NCBI RefSeq assembly: GCF_001468465.1
Contig: NZ_LNSA01000037.1
Span: forward strand, 1 to 40,164
Length of the DNA stretch: 40,164 nt
From: Sphingopyxis sp. H115
GTDB lineage: Bacteria > Pseudomonadota > Alphaproteobacteria > Sphingomonadales > Sphingomonadaceae
Reading direction: 5' to 3'
In this document: in pieces, positions 25,513-34,224 of the stretch
Layout of the letters: the number at the start of each line of letters is the position of its first letter
How positions within the stretch are numbered: position 1 is the stretch's first letter
The notes under the pieces: model-generated
Database searches by the model: none
Told to the model about the DNA's origin: nothing
The model's input: the letters and a program-made list of their open reading frames with translations, nothing else
Program-made: the position numbers and the translations under genes

Positions 25513-26856
25513 ATGCCGACCGACATGACGCCCGGGGCGTGGCGCCGGGCGCGCAGCTTCGGATTTGCCCTCTGCGCCGCGCTGCCGCTGTTGTCGGCTT
25601 GCGCGTCGGTCATTCCCGATACGGGTGGTCCTCGCCCCGGCGCCACCGCGCCGGCGCCGACCCCGTCGCCACGACCCACCGGCGCACCGCGCCCCTATCA
25701 GCCGCGCCCCTCCGAGGGCCCCGGCGCCGCGGCGAAGCCGATCCCGGCAACCCCGCGCGCGCCGCTTCCCGCAGCCGCCGTCCCCGCCGGTGCGACGACC
25801 GCGGCGACCAGCGGCGTGATCGCGGGCCCCGAATTCGCCGCGCTCGGCGTCACCGCCGAACAGGCGTCCGCCGCGCTCAAGGCCTTCCGGCTCAGCTGCC
25901 CTTCGGTCCAGCGCCGCACCGATGCCAGCGGCCTAACGCAGGGCGCCGACTGGGCCGAAAGCTGCAACGCTGCGAAAGGCTGGAAGGACAGCGATGCCGC
26001 GGCCTTCTTCACCCGCTATTTCGGAACGGTTCAGGTCGGTGCGGGCACCGCCTTCGTCACTGGCTATTATGAACCCGAAATCGCCGCCTCGCGGACGAAG
26101 CGGCCGGGTTACGACGTTCCCATCTATCGCCGTCCCGCCGATCTGGTCGAAGTCGACCTCGGCCAGTTCGCCGACGACCTCAAGGGACGCAAGATCCGCG
26201 GCCGCGCCGATGGCCCCAATTTCGTGCGCTATTACGACCGCGCCGCGATCGAGGGCGGGGCGCTCGACGGGCGCGGGCTCGAACTCGCTTACGCCGCCGA
26301 CGCCGCCGAATTTTTCTTCCTGCAGGTGCAGGGGTCGGGGCGGCTGCGCCTCCCCGATGGCGCCGTCATGCGCATCGGCTACGACAGCCAGAACGGTCGC
26401 GATTATGTCGGCATCGGCAAGCTGCTGCTCGATCGCGGCGAACTGTCGCGCGGTCAGGCTTCGATGCAGGGAATCCTCGACTATCTGCGCGCCGACCCCG
26501 TACGCGGCGCCGCGGTGATGAACGAAAATCCCAGCTGGGTATTTTTCCGCGAGATCACGGGACCCGGCCCGCTCGGCGCTCTGGGTGTTCCGGTAACCGG
26601 CCGCGCGAGCGTCGCCGCCGATCCCAAATATGTGCCGCTCGGCGCGCCGATATTCCTGTCGCTCGACCGCGCCGAACCGAACGGCCTGTGGATCGCGCAG
26701 GACACCGGCGGCGCGATCAAGGGTGCCAACCGTTTCGACAGCTTCTGGGGCGCGGGCGACGAGGCGCGCGCGATCGCCGGCGGCATGTCGGCGCGCGGTT
26801 CGGCGCTGCTGCTGCTCCCCCGCGCCAGCATTGCGCGGCTGATCCCGGCCGGCTGA
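25513..26856 (+). CDS. mltA: Membrane-bound lytic murein transglycosylase A
   Basis: MltA cleaves glycan strands to 1,6-anhydro ends from the outer membrane. The 447-aa lipoprotein has an LSAC lipobox (C30), then a proline/alanine-rich tether (about 36–110). The MltA barrel shows TGYYEPEIAASR, LAYAADAAEFFFLQVQGSGRL and NENPSWVFF. The 3D domain has the catalytic aspartate in AQDTGGAIKGANRFDSFWG, with AxxxAG following. The ATG at 25513 lies 4 nt after the Tim44-like stop; an ATG at 25525 is also possible. All key residues appear intact. Confidence 0.93.
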   Translation: MPTDMTPGAWRRARSFGFALCAALPLLSACASVIPDTGGPRPGATAPAPTPSPRPTGAPRPYQPRPSEGPGAAAKPIPATPRAPLPAAAVPAGATTAATSGVIAGPEFAALGVTAEQASAALKAFRLSCPSVQRRTDASGLTQGADWAESCNAAKGWKDSDAAAFFTRYFGTVQVGAGTAFVTGYYEPEIAASRTKRPGYDVPIYRRPADLVEVDLGQFADDLKGRKIRGRADGPNFVRYYDRAAIEGGALDGRGLELAYAADAAEFFFLQVQGSGRLRLPDGAVMRIGYDSQNGRDYVGIGKLLLDRGELSRGQASMQGILDYLRADPVRGAAVMNENPSWVFFREITGPGPLGALGVPVTGRASVAADPKYVPLGAPIFLSLDRAEPNGLWIAQDTGGAIKGANRFDSFWGAGDEARAIAGGMSARGSALLLLPRASIARLIPAG

Positions 26857-26863
26857 TTGCGCG

Positions 26864-27436
26864 ATGCCGCGCCGCCTCGACCCCGATGAAAGCGCGCTGT
26901 GGAAAAAGGTCGCGGCGACGGTCAAGCCGCTGGTGAAAACCCCGCGAGCGCCCGTCTCGCCGCCGACGATCAAGCCGCCTAAGCCAACCCCGCGCAGCAC
27001 CGCTGCCCCTGCCGCCGCGCCGCGCGCCGTGCCGACGAAGTTGCCGCCGCTGCGCCGGACGCACCAGGCGGCGACGCTCGACGGTCATTGGGACCGCCGC
27101 CTGCGCAAGGGGCTCGTGCGCCCCGACATGAGCATCGACCTTCACGGCCACACGCTCGCTTCGGCGCAGGCGCTGCTCGACGATGCGATCGGCCGCGCGC
27201 TGCTGCGCGGCGCGCGCGTGCTACTTGTCGTCGCGGGGCGTCTGCGCCCTGGGGCTGACCGCTTGCCGGTGATGCACGGCGATCCGCGGCCGCGCGGCGC
27301 GATCCGCGCCTCCCTCCCCGACTGGCTTGCCTATTCGCCCCATGCCGACCAGATCGTCGCGCTGCGCCCCGCGCATATCAGCCACGGCGGCGCGGGCGCA
27401 GTCTATGTGATCCTGCGCCGCGGGCGCGACGACTAG
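26864..27436 (+). CDS. Smr-domain protein
   Basis: The 190-aa protein has a charged, proline-rich N-terminal half (residues 1–75) and a C-terminal Smr domain beginning with DLHG (92–95). Smr domains act as nucleases or nucleic-acid-binding modules. The usual TGKG loop reads VVAGRLRPGADR here, so the expected lysine is not in place, while the later RGAIRASLPDWL segment is conserved. It follows mltA by 7 nt and ends with 4-nt overlap against dapE on the opposite strand. Confidence 0.85.
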   Translation: MPRRLDPDESALWKKVAATVKPLVKTPRAPVSPPTIKPPKPTPRSTAAPAAAPRAVPTKLPPLRRTHQAATLDGHWDRRLRKGLVRPDMSIDLHGHTLASAQALLDDAIGRALLRGARVLLVVAGRLRPGADRLPVMHGDPRPRGAIRASLPDWLAYSPHADQIVALRPAHISHGGAGAVYVILRRGRDD

Positions 27437-28560
27437 AGAAAAGCGCGCATCAAAATGCCGCGATAGATGGCGGCGAGCGTGTGCAAGTCCTCGACCGCCA
27501 CCGCCTCGTCGAGCTTGTGCATCGTCGCGTTGGTCAGGCCGAACTCGACCACGGGGCATAAAGCGTGGAGGAAGCGCGCGTCCGATGTCCCGCCGGTCGT
27601 CGACATTTCGGGCGTCAGGTCGGTTTCGGCATGGATCGCTTCGGCGACCAGTTCGGACAGCGCGCCCGGCGGGGTCAGGAAGGCCTCGCCCGAAACCTTG
27701 CCCAGCACCTTCGCCGCCGGTTCGACTTCATGCGCGATCCGTTCGACCATCGCGACGAGGTCGGCGCCGCGGTGTCGGTCGTTGAAGCGGATCGACAGCC
27801 GCGCGCGCGCCGATGCGGGGATGACGTTGGTTGCGCCATTGCCGACCTCGATATCGGTGAATTCAATGTTCGACGGCTGGAACCAGTCGGTGCCGGCGTC
27901 GAGGCTGACCGAATCGATTTCCGACAATATCTTCACCAGCTTGGGGATCGGGTTGTCGGCGAGGTGGGGGTAGGCGACATGCCCCTGCGTCCCCGGCACG
28001 TCGATCCAGATATTGACCGACCCGCGCCGCCCGATCTTCACCATGTCGCCGAGCCGGTTCACCGACGTCGGCTCGCCGACGACGATCATGTCGGGCTTCA
28101 CCCCGCGCGCGTCCATATGCTCCATCAGCGCGCGAGTGCCGAAAATCGCGGGACCTTCTTCGTCGCCGGTGATGATCAGGCTGATCGTGCCCGCATCGGC
28201 GGGCGTCGCGGCGGCGGCGGAAACGAAGGCCGCGATCGATCCCTTCATGTCGACCGCGCCGCGGCCGTAGAGCAGCTCGCCGCGAATCTCTGGCGCAAAG
28301 GCATCGCCCGTCCAGCCCACCCCCGGCGGCACGACGTCGAGATGCCCGGCAAAGCCGAAATGCTTGGGCCCCTTCCCGGCGCGCACCGCGAGCAGATTCT
28401 CGACCGGCCCGTCGGGCTCGATCCCGTCGATGAAGCGCTCGACGGTGAAGCCCAGCGGTACCAGCGCGGCCTCGATCGCGTCGAACACGGCGCCCGTCGC
28501 GGGAGTGACGCTCGGTGCGGCGATCAGCGCCTTTGCAAGCTCTACGGGATCGATATTCAT
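27433..28560 (-). CDS. dapE: Succinyl-diaminopimelate desuccinylase
   Basis: DapE hydrolyses N-succinyl-LL-diaminopimelate, supplying lysine and the meso-DAP of peptidoglycan. The 375-aa M20 metallopeptidase shows GHLDVVPPG (metal His and catalytic Asp), YGRGAVDMKGS (bridging Asp), TGDEEGPAIFGT (catalytic and metal Glu) and a C-terminal metal-binding histidine near NATMHKLDE. Length is typical. The stop overlaps the Smr gene tail to tail. Upstream it is divergent from a cupin gene, with a hairpin-forming inverted repeat between them. Confidence 0.95.
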   Translation of the reverse strand: MNIDPVELAKALIAAPSVTPATGAVFDAIEAALVPLGFTVERFIDGIEPDGPVENLLAVRAGKGPKHFGFAGHLDVVPPGVGWTGDAFAPEIRGELLYGRGAVDMKGSIAAFVSAAAATPADAGTISLIITGDEEGPAIFGTRALMEHMDARGVKPDMIVVGEPTSVNRLGDMVKIGRRGSVNIWIDVPGTQGHVAYPHLADNPIPKLVKILSEIDSVSLDAGTDWFQPSNIEFTDIEVGNGATNVIPASARARLSIRFNDRHRGADLVAMVERIAHEVEPAAKVLGKVSGEAFLTPPGALSELVAEAIHAETDLTPEMSTTGGTSDARFLHALCPVVEFGLTNATMHKLDEAVAVEDLHTLAAIYRGILMRAFL

Positions 28561-28573
28561 GGCACCCCTTTAT

Positions 28574-28655
28574 CCGTTCGCATCGAGCGAAGTCGAGACA
28601 CCATTCGTCCTTGCATGACGGCGAGGGGCATCTCGACTTCGCTCCATGCGAACGG
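28574..28655. repeat. Inverted repeat between dapE and cupin gene
   Basis: Two 27-nt arms (28574–28600 and 28629–28655) are reverse complements with three mismatches. Each contains GAGCGAAGTCGAGA and a TTCGCAT box. The 28-nt spacer would form the loop. The element sits in a divergent promoter region, 14 nt from the dapE start and 25 nt from the cupin start, so a hairpin could form in either leader. Confidence 0.7.
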
Positions 28656-28679
28656 CAAATTGAAGGAAGGAGGACTGCC

Positions 28680-29147
28680 ATGCCCAAGCTCGATCTCGAC
28701 ACGATTCCGCAAACCAACGCCACCGGCTACCCCGCCCCCTATGACGCGCCCGTCAAAGGCCGCTGGTATCGCCGCCTCGCGCCGCCGACGGGGCTCAGCG
28801 ATTTTGCCGCGAGCCATGTCGTGCTCAAACCCGGCGCCTGGTCGTCGCAGCGCCACTGGCACGACGGCGAGGACGAGATGCTGGTGATGATCTCGGGCGA
28901 GGCGGTGCTGGTCGAGGATGACGGGCGTCACCCGATGCGCGCGGGCGACATCGCGGCGTGGCCCAAGGGCAGCACCAACGGCCATCACCTGATCAACGAA
29001 TCGGATGCCGACTGCGTCTTCGTCGCGCTGGGCGGCGGCAAGCAGCGTGACACCGGCGGCGGCTATTCGGACATCGACATGATCTTCACGCCCGACGGCT
29101 ATTTCCACAAGGACGGCACGCCCTATCCGACCAGCCGGATTCCCTAA
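28680..29147 (+). CDS. Cupin-domain protein
   Basis: The 155-aa single-domain cupin shows H59-W-H61-x4-E66 as the first metal-binding motif (RHWHDGEDEMLVMISGEA) and a second motif around GHHLINESDADC. PMRAGDIAAWPKG lies between them. Such proteins bind metal and may be enzymes or sensors; no substrate can be assigned. AAGGAGG, 6 nt before the ATG, is an excellent ribosome site. It stands alone, divergent from dapE. Confidence 0.83.
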   Translation: MPKLDLDTIPQTNATGYPAPYDAPVKGRWYRRLAPPTGLSDFAASHVVLKPGAWSSQRHWHDGEDEMLVMISGEAVLVEDDGRHPMRAGDIAAWPKGSTNGHHLINESDADCVFVALGGGKQRDTGGGYSDIDMIFTPDGYFHKDGTPYPTSRIP

Positions 29148-29156
29148 GGGCCGACC

Positions 29157-29807
29157 CTAGCGTATCTCGAAACTCAGCAAGGTAAAGCGGGCCGGGCGCG
29201 TCGCGAAGACACCGTGCCCGCGCCCGCCCGCCGATCCGAATACCAGCCCGATCCGGCCGATATCGTCGAGCGCTGCCGCCAGCGCCGCGCGATTGGTCGA
29301 GGCGCGGTCGGCCATCACCGAGCTCCAGTCGGGGTCATCGAGCCGGACGATCATTTCGGCCTCGCCCGGTGCGAGCGCATTCATCGTCGCGACCGGCGCA
29401 TACCAGCGATAATATTGATACGCACCCTTCGCGGTCCAGCTATCGCCGCGGCGCTGCATATAGAGCGCAACGGTCGCGGTCCGGTCCGGATATTGCTGCG
29501 GCACGAAGCGGGTGCCGGGCGCCGCGTCGATGCGGTAACGCACGACGAGCCGCGACTTGCCGTGCAGCGATCCCGGATCGAATGTCACATAATGGACGTG
29601 CCCGGCCGCAGCATCGGGCGCCGGGAAATCGAACGCCCAGCCACCGCCGCGTGTCGGATAGGGCGCGGCGGGCATCCCTTGCGAATAATTTTTGCCGCGG
29701 ATGACCGGGCCGATTTCCCAGCTTTGGGCGCCCGGCATCGCCGCGCTCCCGGCCGCGGGAAGTGCGAGGGCGAGGATGGCGAGCGAGGCGATCGGGCGTT
29801 TCGTCAT
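29157..29807 (-). CDS. Secreted protein of unknown function
   Basis: The 216-aa product has a Sec signal peptide (hydrophobic residues 6–20, cleavage near AAGSAAM). The mature part is beta-rich and looks like a jelly-roll, carbohydrate-binding-type domain: VHYVTFDPGSLHGKSRLVVRYRI, ATVALYMQR, EAEMIVRLDDPDWSSV, and RIGLVFGSAGGRGHGV. I do not recognise a named family, and no catalytic motif is evident. It lies between a convergent cupin gene and a GST gene and is probably monocistronic. Confidence 0.72.
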   Translation of the reverse strand: MTKRPIASLAILALALPAAGSAAMPGAQSWEIGPVIRGKNYSQGMPAAPYPTRGGGWAFDFPAPDAAAGHVHYVTFDPGSLHGKSRLVVRYRIDAAPGTRFVPQQYPDRTATVALYMQRRGDSWTAKGAYQYYRWYAPVATMNALAPGEAEMIVRLDDPDWSSVMADRASTNRAALAAALDDIGRIGLVFGSAGGRGHGVFATRPARFTLLSFEIR

Positions 29808-29875
29808 CGCCCCCGAATAGCAGCCAGGCCGCGACTTGTCCTGAACGCCCGGTTCATCGGCGCGCCAGCTTCGCT

Positions 29876-30547
29876 TCAGCCTTCGACCGGCCCTTCGAAC
29901 TGCTCGATCACCCAATCCTCGGCCTGCGCGCCGCCGATCCATTCCTGCATGCACGGATGGCTGATCACCGCCTGCGCATAGGCGGCGGCAAAGCGCGGCA
30001 GCGGGATCGAATAGGTGACGAAGCGCGTCACGACCGGCGCGAACATGATGTCGGCCGCCGACCAGTCGCCGAACAGGAAATCGCCCTCGCCGCCGAAACG
30101 CGCGCGCGCCTCTGCCCAAATCTGGAAGATACGCACGACATCGGCCTGCACTTCGGGCAACAGTTCGGCCGCCGGATAGATGCGCCGGATATTCATGCTG
30201 TGATTGCGGCGCAGCGCGGCAAAGCTCGAGTGCATTTCGGCCGCCATCGACCGCGCCATCGCGCGCGCCGCCATATCCTCGGGCCAGAAATGTTTGGTGC
30301 CGCCGGTCTTTTCGTTGAGATAATCGACGATCGCGAGGCTGTCCCACACGACGATATCGTCGCCGTCCCACAATATCGGCACCTTGCCGCCGGACGGCGC
30401 GAACTCGTCGCCCTCGCGCCGCTGGCTCCATTCCTCGTCATAGAGCGGGACGGTGACTTCCTCGAACGGCAGACCGCTATGCTTGGCGGCGAGCCAGCCG
30501 CGCAGGCTCCAGCTCGAATAGGCCTTGTTGCCGATGAAGAGTTTCAT
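29876..30547 (-). CDS. Glutathione S-transferase family protein (1)
   Basis: The 223-aa protein has an N-terminal thioredoxin-like domain (MKLFIGNKAYSSWSLRGW, with S11/S12/S14 as candidate glutathione-activating residues; KVPILWDGD with the cis-proline; and DSLAIVDYL as the glutathione gamma-Glu site). An all-helical C-terminal domain follows. A substrate cannot be predicted. It is unrelated in order to the second GST gene at 35928. A nested inverted repeat separates it from engB upstream. Confidence 0.88.
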   Translation of the reverse strand: MKLFIGNKAYSSWSLRGWLAAKHSGLPFEEVTVPLYDEEWSQRREGDEFAPSGGKVPILWDGDDIVVWDSLAIVDYLNEKTGGTKHFWPEDMAARAMARSMAAEMHSSFAALRRNHSMNIRRIYPAAELLPEVQADVVRIFQIWAEARARFGGEGDFLFGDWSAADIMFAPVVTRFVTYSIPLPRFAAAYAQAVISHPCMQEWIGGAQAEDWVIEQFEGPVEG

Positions 30548-30560
30548 GGGGGCTCCAGAT

Positions 30561-30659
30561 TCCCCTCCCGCTTGCGGGAGGGGTTAGGGGAGGGCCTGTT
30601 CCGGCACCGAATTCCCTATGACATGCCCTCCCCCGACCCCTCCCGCAAGCGGGAGGGGA
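30561..30659. repeat. Nested inverted repeat between engB and GST gene
   Basis: Two 35-nt arms (30561–30595 and 30625–30659) are reverse complements with two mismatches. Each arm is itself a hairpin, CCCTCCCGC/GCGGGAGGG. The DNA or RNA can thus fold either as one long stem or as two short ones. It lies after the engB stop on the minus strand and just before the GST start, and it may act as a transcript end or stabiliser. Confidence 0.75.
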
Positions 30660-30675
30660 GAAGAAAGCGAAAAAA

Positions 30676-31329
30676 CTAACTCTCGACTGCCTCCAGCACC
30701 GCGCTGCGCAGCTCGGCGATCCCCATGCCCTTCTCGCTGCTTGTCGCGATGACCTCGGGGTGCGCGGCGGGATGCTTGCGCGCCTCGGCCTCGGTCGCGG
30801 CGTGGACTTCGGCGAGCGCGCTCGCCTTGATCTTGTCGGCCTTGGTCAGCACGAGCCGGTAACTCACCGCCGCGACATCGAGCATCTCGAGCACCTCGCG
30901 GTCGACGTCCTTGATCCCGTGGCGGCTGTCGATCAGCACCAATGTGCGTTTCAGCACCTGCCGCCCGCGGAGGTAATCATTGACGAGGAAGCGCCATTTT
31001 TTGACGACATCCTTCGGCGCCTTGGCGAAACCGTAACCGGGCATGTCGACCAGCCGGAAGATCAGCGGATTCTCGCCGACGTCGAAATAGTTGAGCTCCT
31101 GCGTCCGCCCCGGCGTCACCGACGTGCGCGCCAACCCGTTGCGGTTGGTCAGCGCATTGAGCAACGACGATTTGCCGACGTTCGAGCGCCCCGCGAATGC
31201 GATTTCGGGCACGCTCGGGCTCGGCAGGTGCTGAAGCGCGGGCGCCGATTTCAGAAAGGCGATCGGACCCGCAAACAGCTTGCGCGCCCGTTCAGCCCTG
31301 TCCTCGGCGCCCGGATCGATCTCGCTCAC
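30676..31329 (-). CDS. engB: Ribosome biogenesis GTPase YihA/YsxC
   Basis: EngB is an essential GTPase in 50S subunit maturation. The 217-aa product has G1 GRSNVGKSS (47–55), a G2 threonine in [10 protein letters not shown]3 VDMPG, G4 TKAD and a G5-like TSSEKG. The GTG start overlaps the yidC stop (GTGA), and the conserved N-terminus fits this start. The yidC–engB pairing is normal in alphaproteobacteria. Confidence 0.94.
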   Translation of the reverse strand: MSEIDPGAEDRAERARKLFAGPIAFLKSAPALQHLPSPSVPEIAFAGRSNVGKSSLLNALTNRNGLARTSVTPGRTQELNYFDVGENPLIFRLVDMPGYGFAKAPKDVVKKWRFLVNDYLRGRQVLKRTLVLIDSRHGIKDVDREVLEMLDVAAVSYRLVLTKADKIKASALAEVHAATEAEARKHPAAHPEVIATSSEKGMGIAELRSAVLEAVES

Positions 31330-33083
31330 TTCGCCGGCGCCGTCCGCAGCGCCGGGAACTTGCGGTACATCCACTGCTGCTGCCCGATCGAGAGGATATT
31401 GTTGGTGATCCAGTAAAGCAACAGGCCCGCCGCGAACGGCGCCATGATGAACATGAACAGCCAGGGCATGATCTTGAACACCTGCTGCTGCACGGGGTCG
31501 GTCGCCTGCGGATTGAGCCGGAACTGGAGCCACATGGTGATGCCGAGGATCACCGCGAGCACGCCGATCGCCAGGATCGAGGGCGGGGTGAAGGGCAACA
31601 GGCCGAACAGGTTCAGGATGTGCAGCGGGTCGGGCGCCGACAGATCCTTGATCCACAGGATGAAGGGCTGGTGCCGCATTTCGATCGTCAGCATCAGCAC
31701 CTTGTAGAGGGCGTAGAAGATCGGGATCTGGATCAGGATCGGCAGGCAGCCCGCGAGCGGATTGATCTTCTCGTCCTTGTAGAGCTTCATCAGCTCTTGC
31801 TGCATCTTGGGTTTGTCGTCCTTGTAGCGCTCCTGCAGCGCCTTCATCTTCGGCTGGACGAGGCGCATCTGCGCCATCGACGAGAATTGGCGGTTGGCGA
31901 TCGGGAACATCAGCAGGCGAATGATCAGCGTCAGCGCCATGATCGCGACGCCGAAATTGCCGACCTGCTTGAACAGCCAGTCGAGCAACTTGAAGATCGG
32001 TTTCTCGAAGAACTCAAACCAGCCCCAGTCGATCGCGTTCGACAGGCGCGTGATGCCCTGGTCATCCTCGTAGCGCTGGAGCGTGTAGACTTCCTTGGCG
32101 CCAGCAAAGATGCGGCTGGTGGTCGTCACCTGCTTGCCGGGTGCGACCTGCGTAAAGTCGCGCGCGAACAAAGTCTGGTAATTGTTCGCGGCGGGCGAGC
32201 TGATCGCGGCGGTGATGCGCTCGCCCTTGGCGGGGACGATCGCCGCGAGCCAATATTTGTCGCTGAAACCGAGCCATGCGCCCGAACTGTAACGCACACT
32301 ACGGTTCGGCGCTTCCTCAACATCTTCATAGTCCTCGTCGAACACCGACTTACCATCGAGGTATCCCGTCGGGCCGACGTGTATCGTGACGCTGTCCTGC
32401 TCGTGCGGATCGGTCGGCTTGCCGAGCCGGTCGATCAGCGCAAAGCTGCTCGCGCTCACCGCTGCGGCGGACGTGTTGGCGATCGTTTGCTTCGCGGTGA
32501 TCAGGTAATCGGCGTCGATGCTGTACTCGATGCGGAAAGTCTGCCCGGTCGCGTTCGACCAGCTCAGCGTCACCGGGGTCGCCGGGGTCAGCTTGGTTCC
32601 GTTCGCGGTCCACACCGTGTTGGCGTTCGGCACCGCGATGCCCTGCGCCGACCAGCCGAGGCTCGCGAAATAGGCGGCCTGTGTCCCGCCCGGCGCGAAC
32701 AGGCGCACCGCGGGCGAATCCTTCTTGATCGTCTGGCGATATTTGCTGAGCGTGATGTCGTCGACGCGCGCGCCGACGAGGTTGATCGACCCCTTGATCG
32801 CGGGGGTCTCGATCGGAATGCGCTGCCCTTCGGCAAGCACCGCGTCGACCGGACGAATCGCCTGCGGCGCGGCGGCTGCGGGGGCGCCCGGTGCCGGCAG
32901 CGCGCTCGGCTGGCCCTGCGTCGCCGGCGTCGTGGCGGGCGCGGCGCCGTTGGCACCTGCCACGGTCTTGGTCACGTCTGGCTGGTCGGGCGTGGGAAAG
33001 AATTTCTCGGAGACGAAATTCCAGCCGATCAAAATGGCCACCGACAGCAAAATTGCCGCGATCATGTTCCGCTTGTCGTCCAC
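31326..33083 (-). CDS. yidC: Membrane protein insertase YidC
   Basis: YidC inserts and folds inner-membrane proteins, alone or with SecYEG. The 585-aa protein has an N-terminal membrane helix (about residues 6–25), an Ala/Pro-rich linker, a large periplasmic beta domain (about 75–340) and the conserved five-helix insertase core. Core motifs include [55 protein letters not shown] and a C-terminal [18 protein letters not shown]. Length is normal for Gram-negative YidC. It follows yidD after a 189-bp gap occupied mainly by a 147-bp palindrome. Confidence 0.96.
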   Translation of the reverse strand: MDDKRNMIAAILLSVAILIGWNFVSEKFFPTPDQPDVTKTVAGANGAAPATTPATQGQPSALPAPGAPAAAAPQAIRPVDAVLAEGQRIPIETPAIKGSINLVGARVDDITLSKYRQTIKKDSPAVRLFAPGGTQAAYFASLGWSAQGIAVPNANTVWTANGTKLTPATPVTLSWSNATGQTFRIEYSIDADYLITAKQTIANTSAAAVSASSFALIDRLGKPTDPHEQDSVTIHVGPTGYLDGKSVFDEDYEDVEEAPNRSVRYSSGAWLGFSDKYWLAAIVPAKGERITAAISSPAANNYQTLFARDFTQVAPGKQVTTTSRIFAGAKEVYTLQRYEDDQGITRLSNAIDWGWFEFFEKPIFKLLDWLFKQVGNFGVAIMALTLIIRLLMFPIANRQFSSMAQMRLVQPKMKALQERYKDDKPKMQQELMKLYKDEKINPLAGCLPILIQIPIFYALYKVLMLTIEMRHQPFILWIKDLSAPDPLHILNLFGLLPFTPPSILAIGVLAVILGITMWLQFRLNPQATDPVQQQVFKIMPWLFMFIMAPFAAGLLLYWITNNILSIGQQQWMYRKFPALRTAPAK

Positions 33084-33128
33084 GCTTTTCGGTCTCTCTT
33101 CGTGTCAAAAATGTCGGGATGGGCCGTC

Positions 33129-33275
33129 TAGGCTGTGTCGTCATTTCGCTTGTGGTGAGCCGAAAATGGTGGATTCTCGGGACCCGGAGCGCAGCGTACG
33201 ATCAGTACGTGAGCACCGGAAGCCCGGGAATCCGCCATTTGCAGGCCGCCATGGGCGGAATGGCGATACAGCCTA
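33129..33275. repeat. 147-bp imperfect palindrome between yidD and yidC
   Basis: The two arms, 33129–33199 and 33205–33275, are reverse complements around a central GATCA flanked by GTAC on each side. Of the outermost 54 positions 40 match; nine of the 14 mismatches become G·U pairs if the plus strand is transcribed, against only two for the minus strand. The outer end TAGGCTGT is identical in both arms, and the right terminus supplies the yidD stop codon. It is probably a dispersed element of MITE or REP type, or a structured RNA. Confidence 0.8.
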
Positions 33276-33485
33276 AGGGACGGGGTCGTAGCCGTGGCCT
33301 CCCCAAGGATGGCAGCGCAATAGCCGCTTTGTCGCCAGCCAGCCACCCTTGATCGCACCATATTTCCGGAGCGCGGTGATCGCATAGGCGCTGCACGACG
33401 GCGCATAGCGGCAGGTGGGGGGAAGAATGCGCGACGGGCCAAGCTGCCAGCCGCGCGCGATCAGGATGAGCAGCTTGGCGATCAT
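33273..33485 (-). CDS. yidD: Membrane protein insertion efficiency factor YidD
   Basis: YidD is a small membrane-associated helper for YidC-dependent insertion. The 70-aa product has an amphipathic N-terminal helix (LLILIARGWQL), then the family's PPTCRYAPSCSAYAI segment with C25 and C31, KGGWLATKRLLRCHPWGGHGYDPVP, and ends there. Its TAG stop coincides with the outer edge of the large palindrome. The position between rnpA and yidC is standard. The remaining 147-bp element may affect expression of yidC from the upstream promoter. Confidence 0.95.
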   Translation of the reverse strand: MIAKLLILIARGWQLGPSRILPPTCRYAPSCSAYAITALRKYGAIKGGWLATKRLLRCHPWGGHGYDPVP

Positions 33486-33540
33486 GCAGAAAGCCCCGAA
33501 AACTGCCGAACTTCACGCGCAATCGATATTTTTTTTTCTT

Positions 33541-33616
33541 CGTCATTCCGGACTTGATCCGGGATCCATTCACGCAAGGTTCGAATGGTAGACCCTGGAT
33601 CAAGTCCGGTGTGACG
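33541..33616. repeat. REP-like inverted repeat, copy B
   Basis: Arms at 33541–33568 and 33589–33616 share GGACTTGATCC with copy A at 1833–1905 and have the same 28-nt arm length, here with a 20-nt spacer and more mismatches. It fills the rnpA–yidD gap within an otherwise compact operon. Confidence 0.75.
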
Positions 33617-33636
33617 GTGAGGGAGATCGGGGTTGG

Positions 33637-33984
33637 TCACGACGCCTTCGCCGCGAGCTTCTTCGCCGCGCGCTTCAGCGCCGAATCGAGATGCTCGCCC
33701 AATTCGGCAAATGTCATGTCGTTGGCGCCGGGGCGACCGATCAGCACATGGTCGGCGCCGGCGATTCCCGCCCCCGGCAGCGCGGCGCGCGCGAGTTCGC
33801 GAAATCGCCGCTTCATCCGGTTGCGCGTCACCGCGTTTCCGACCTTCTTGCTGACCGTATAGCCAATGCCCAGCGCATCCTCTTCGTCGCCGCGATGACG
33901 GACGAGCAGGACAAAGCCGGGCATGGGAAAGCGGAGGCCGCGGTTAGCAGCCAGAAATTCGCTACGTTTTGAAAGCGTTCGCAC
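33637..33984 (-). CDS. rnpA: Ribonuclease P protein component
   Basis: RnpA is the protein subunit that helps RNase P RNA cut tRNA leaders. The basic 115-aa product has the family pattern LSKRSEFLAANRG at the start, IGYTVSKKVGNAVTRNRMKRRFRE with the RNR signature (54–56), and DHVLIGRPGA. GTG at 33984 is chosen because the conserved N-terminus begins there; it lies 29 nt after the rpmH stop. The longer frame that reads to 34260 runs through rpmH in another phase and is rejected. Confidence 0.94.
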   Translation of the reverse strand: MRTLSKRSEFLAANRGLRFPMPGFVLLVRHRGDEEDALGIGYTVSKKVGNAVTRNRMKRRFRELARAALPGAGIAGADHVLIGRPGANDMTFAELGEHLDSALKRAAKKLAAKAS

Positions 33985-34013
33985 CAGACGCGCTGGCGGC
34001 GAAGCGTTGGCGA

Positions 34014-34148
34014 TCAGGCCGACAGCTTCGCGCGGCCACGGGCGCGGCGGGCGGCCAGAACCTTGCGGCCGCCGACGGTTGCCTTGCGGGCGCGGAAGCC
34101 GTGACGGCGCTTGCGCACGAGGCGGCTCGGTTGATAAGTGCGCTTCAT
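34014..34148 (-). CDS. rpmH: 50S ribosomal protein L34
   Basis: The frame encodes 44 aa starting [18 protein letters not shown] and continuing [20 protein letters not shown], ending KLSA. This is the full and typical L34 sequence. The ATG lies at 34148, with AGGGAAAA upstream. rpmH directly before rnpA is almost universal in bacteria. Confidence 0.97.
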   Translation of the reverse strand: MKRTYQPSRLVRKRRHGFRARKATVGGRKVLAARRARGRAKLSA

Positions 34149-34180
34149 CGCGGTTTTCCCTAGATCTCGTCAAATGCTGC

Positions 34181-34211
34181 AACAGAAAAGGGCCGCCAAG
34201 CGTGGGCGGCC
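34181..34211 (-). terminator. Terminator-like hairpin in rpmH leader
   Basis: On the minus strand GGCCGCC and GGCGGCC form a perfect 7-bp stem with a 7-nt loop, followed by CTTTTCTGTT. It may end transcription of the PGPGW gene upstream, or act as an attenuator, because the best rpmH promoter lies before it. Confidence 0.6.
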
Positions 34212-34224
34212 ACTGTTGGAGGCG

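Noticed and set aside
31197..33131. 644-aa open frame on the plus strand across yidC
   Set aside because: It is antisense to yidC, of low-complexity HRRD-rich composition and without motifs.
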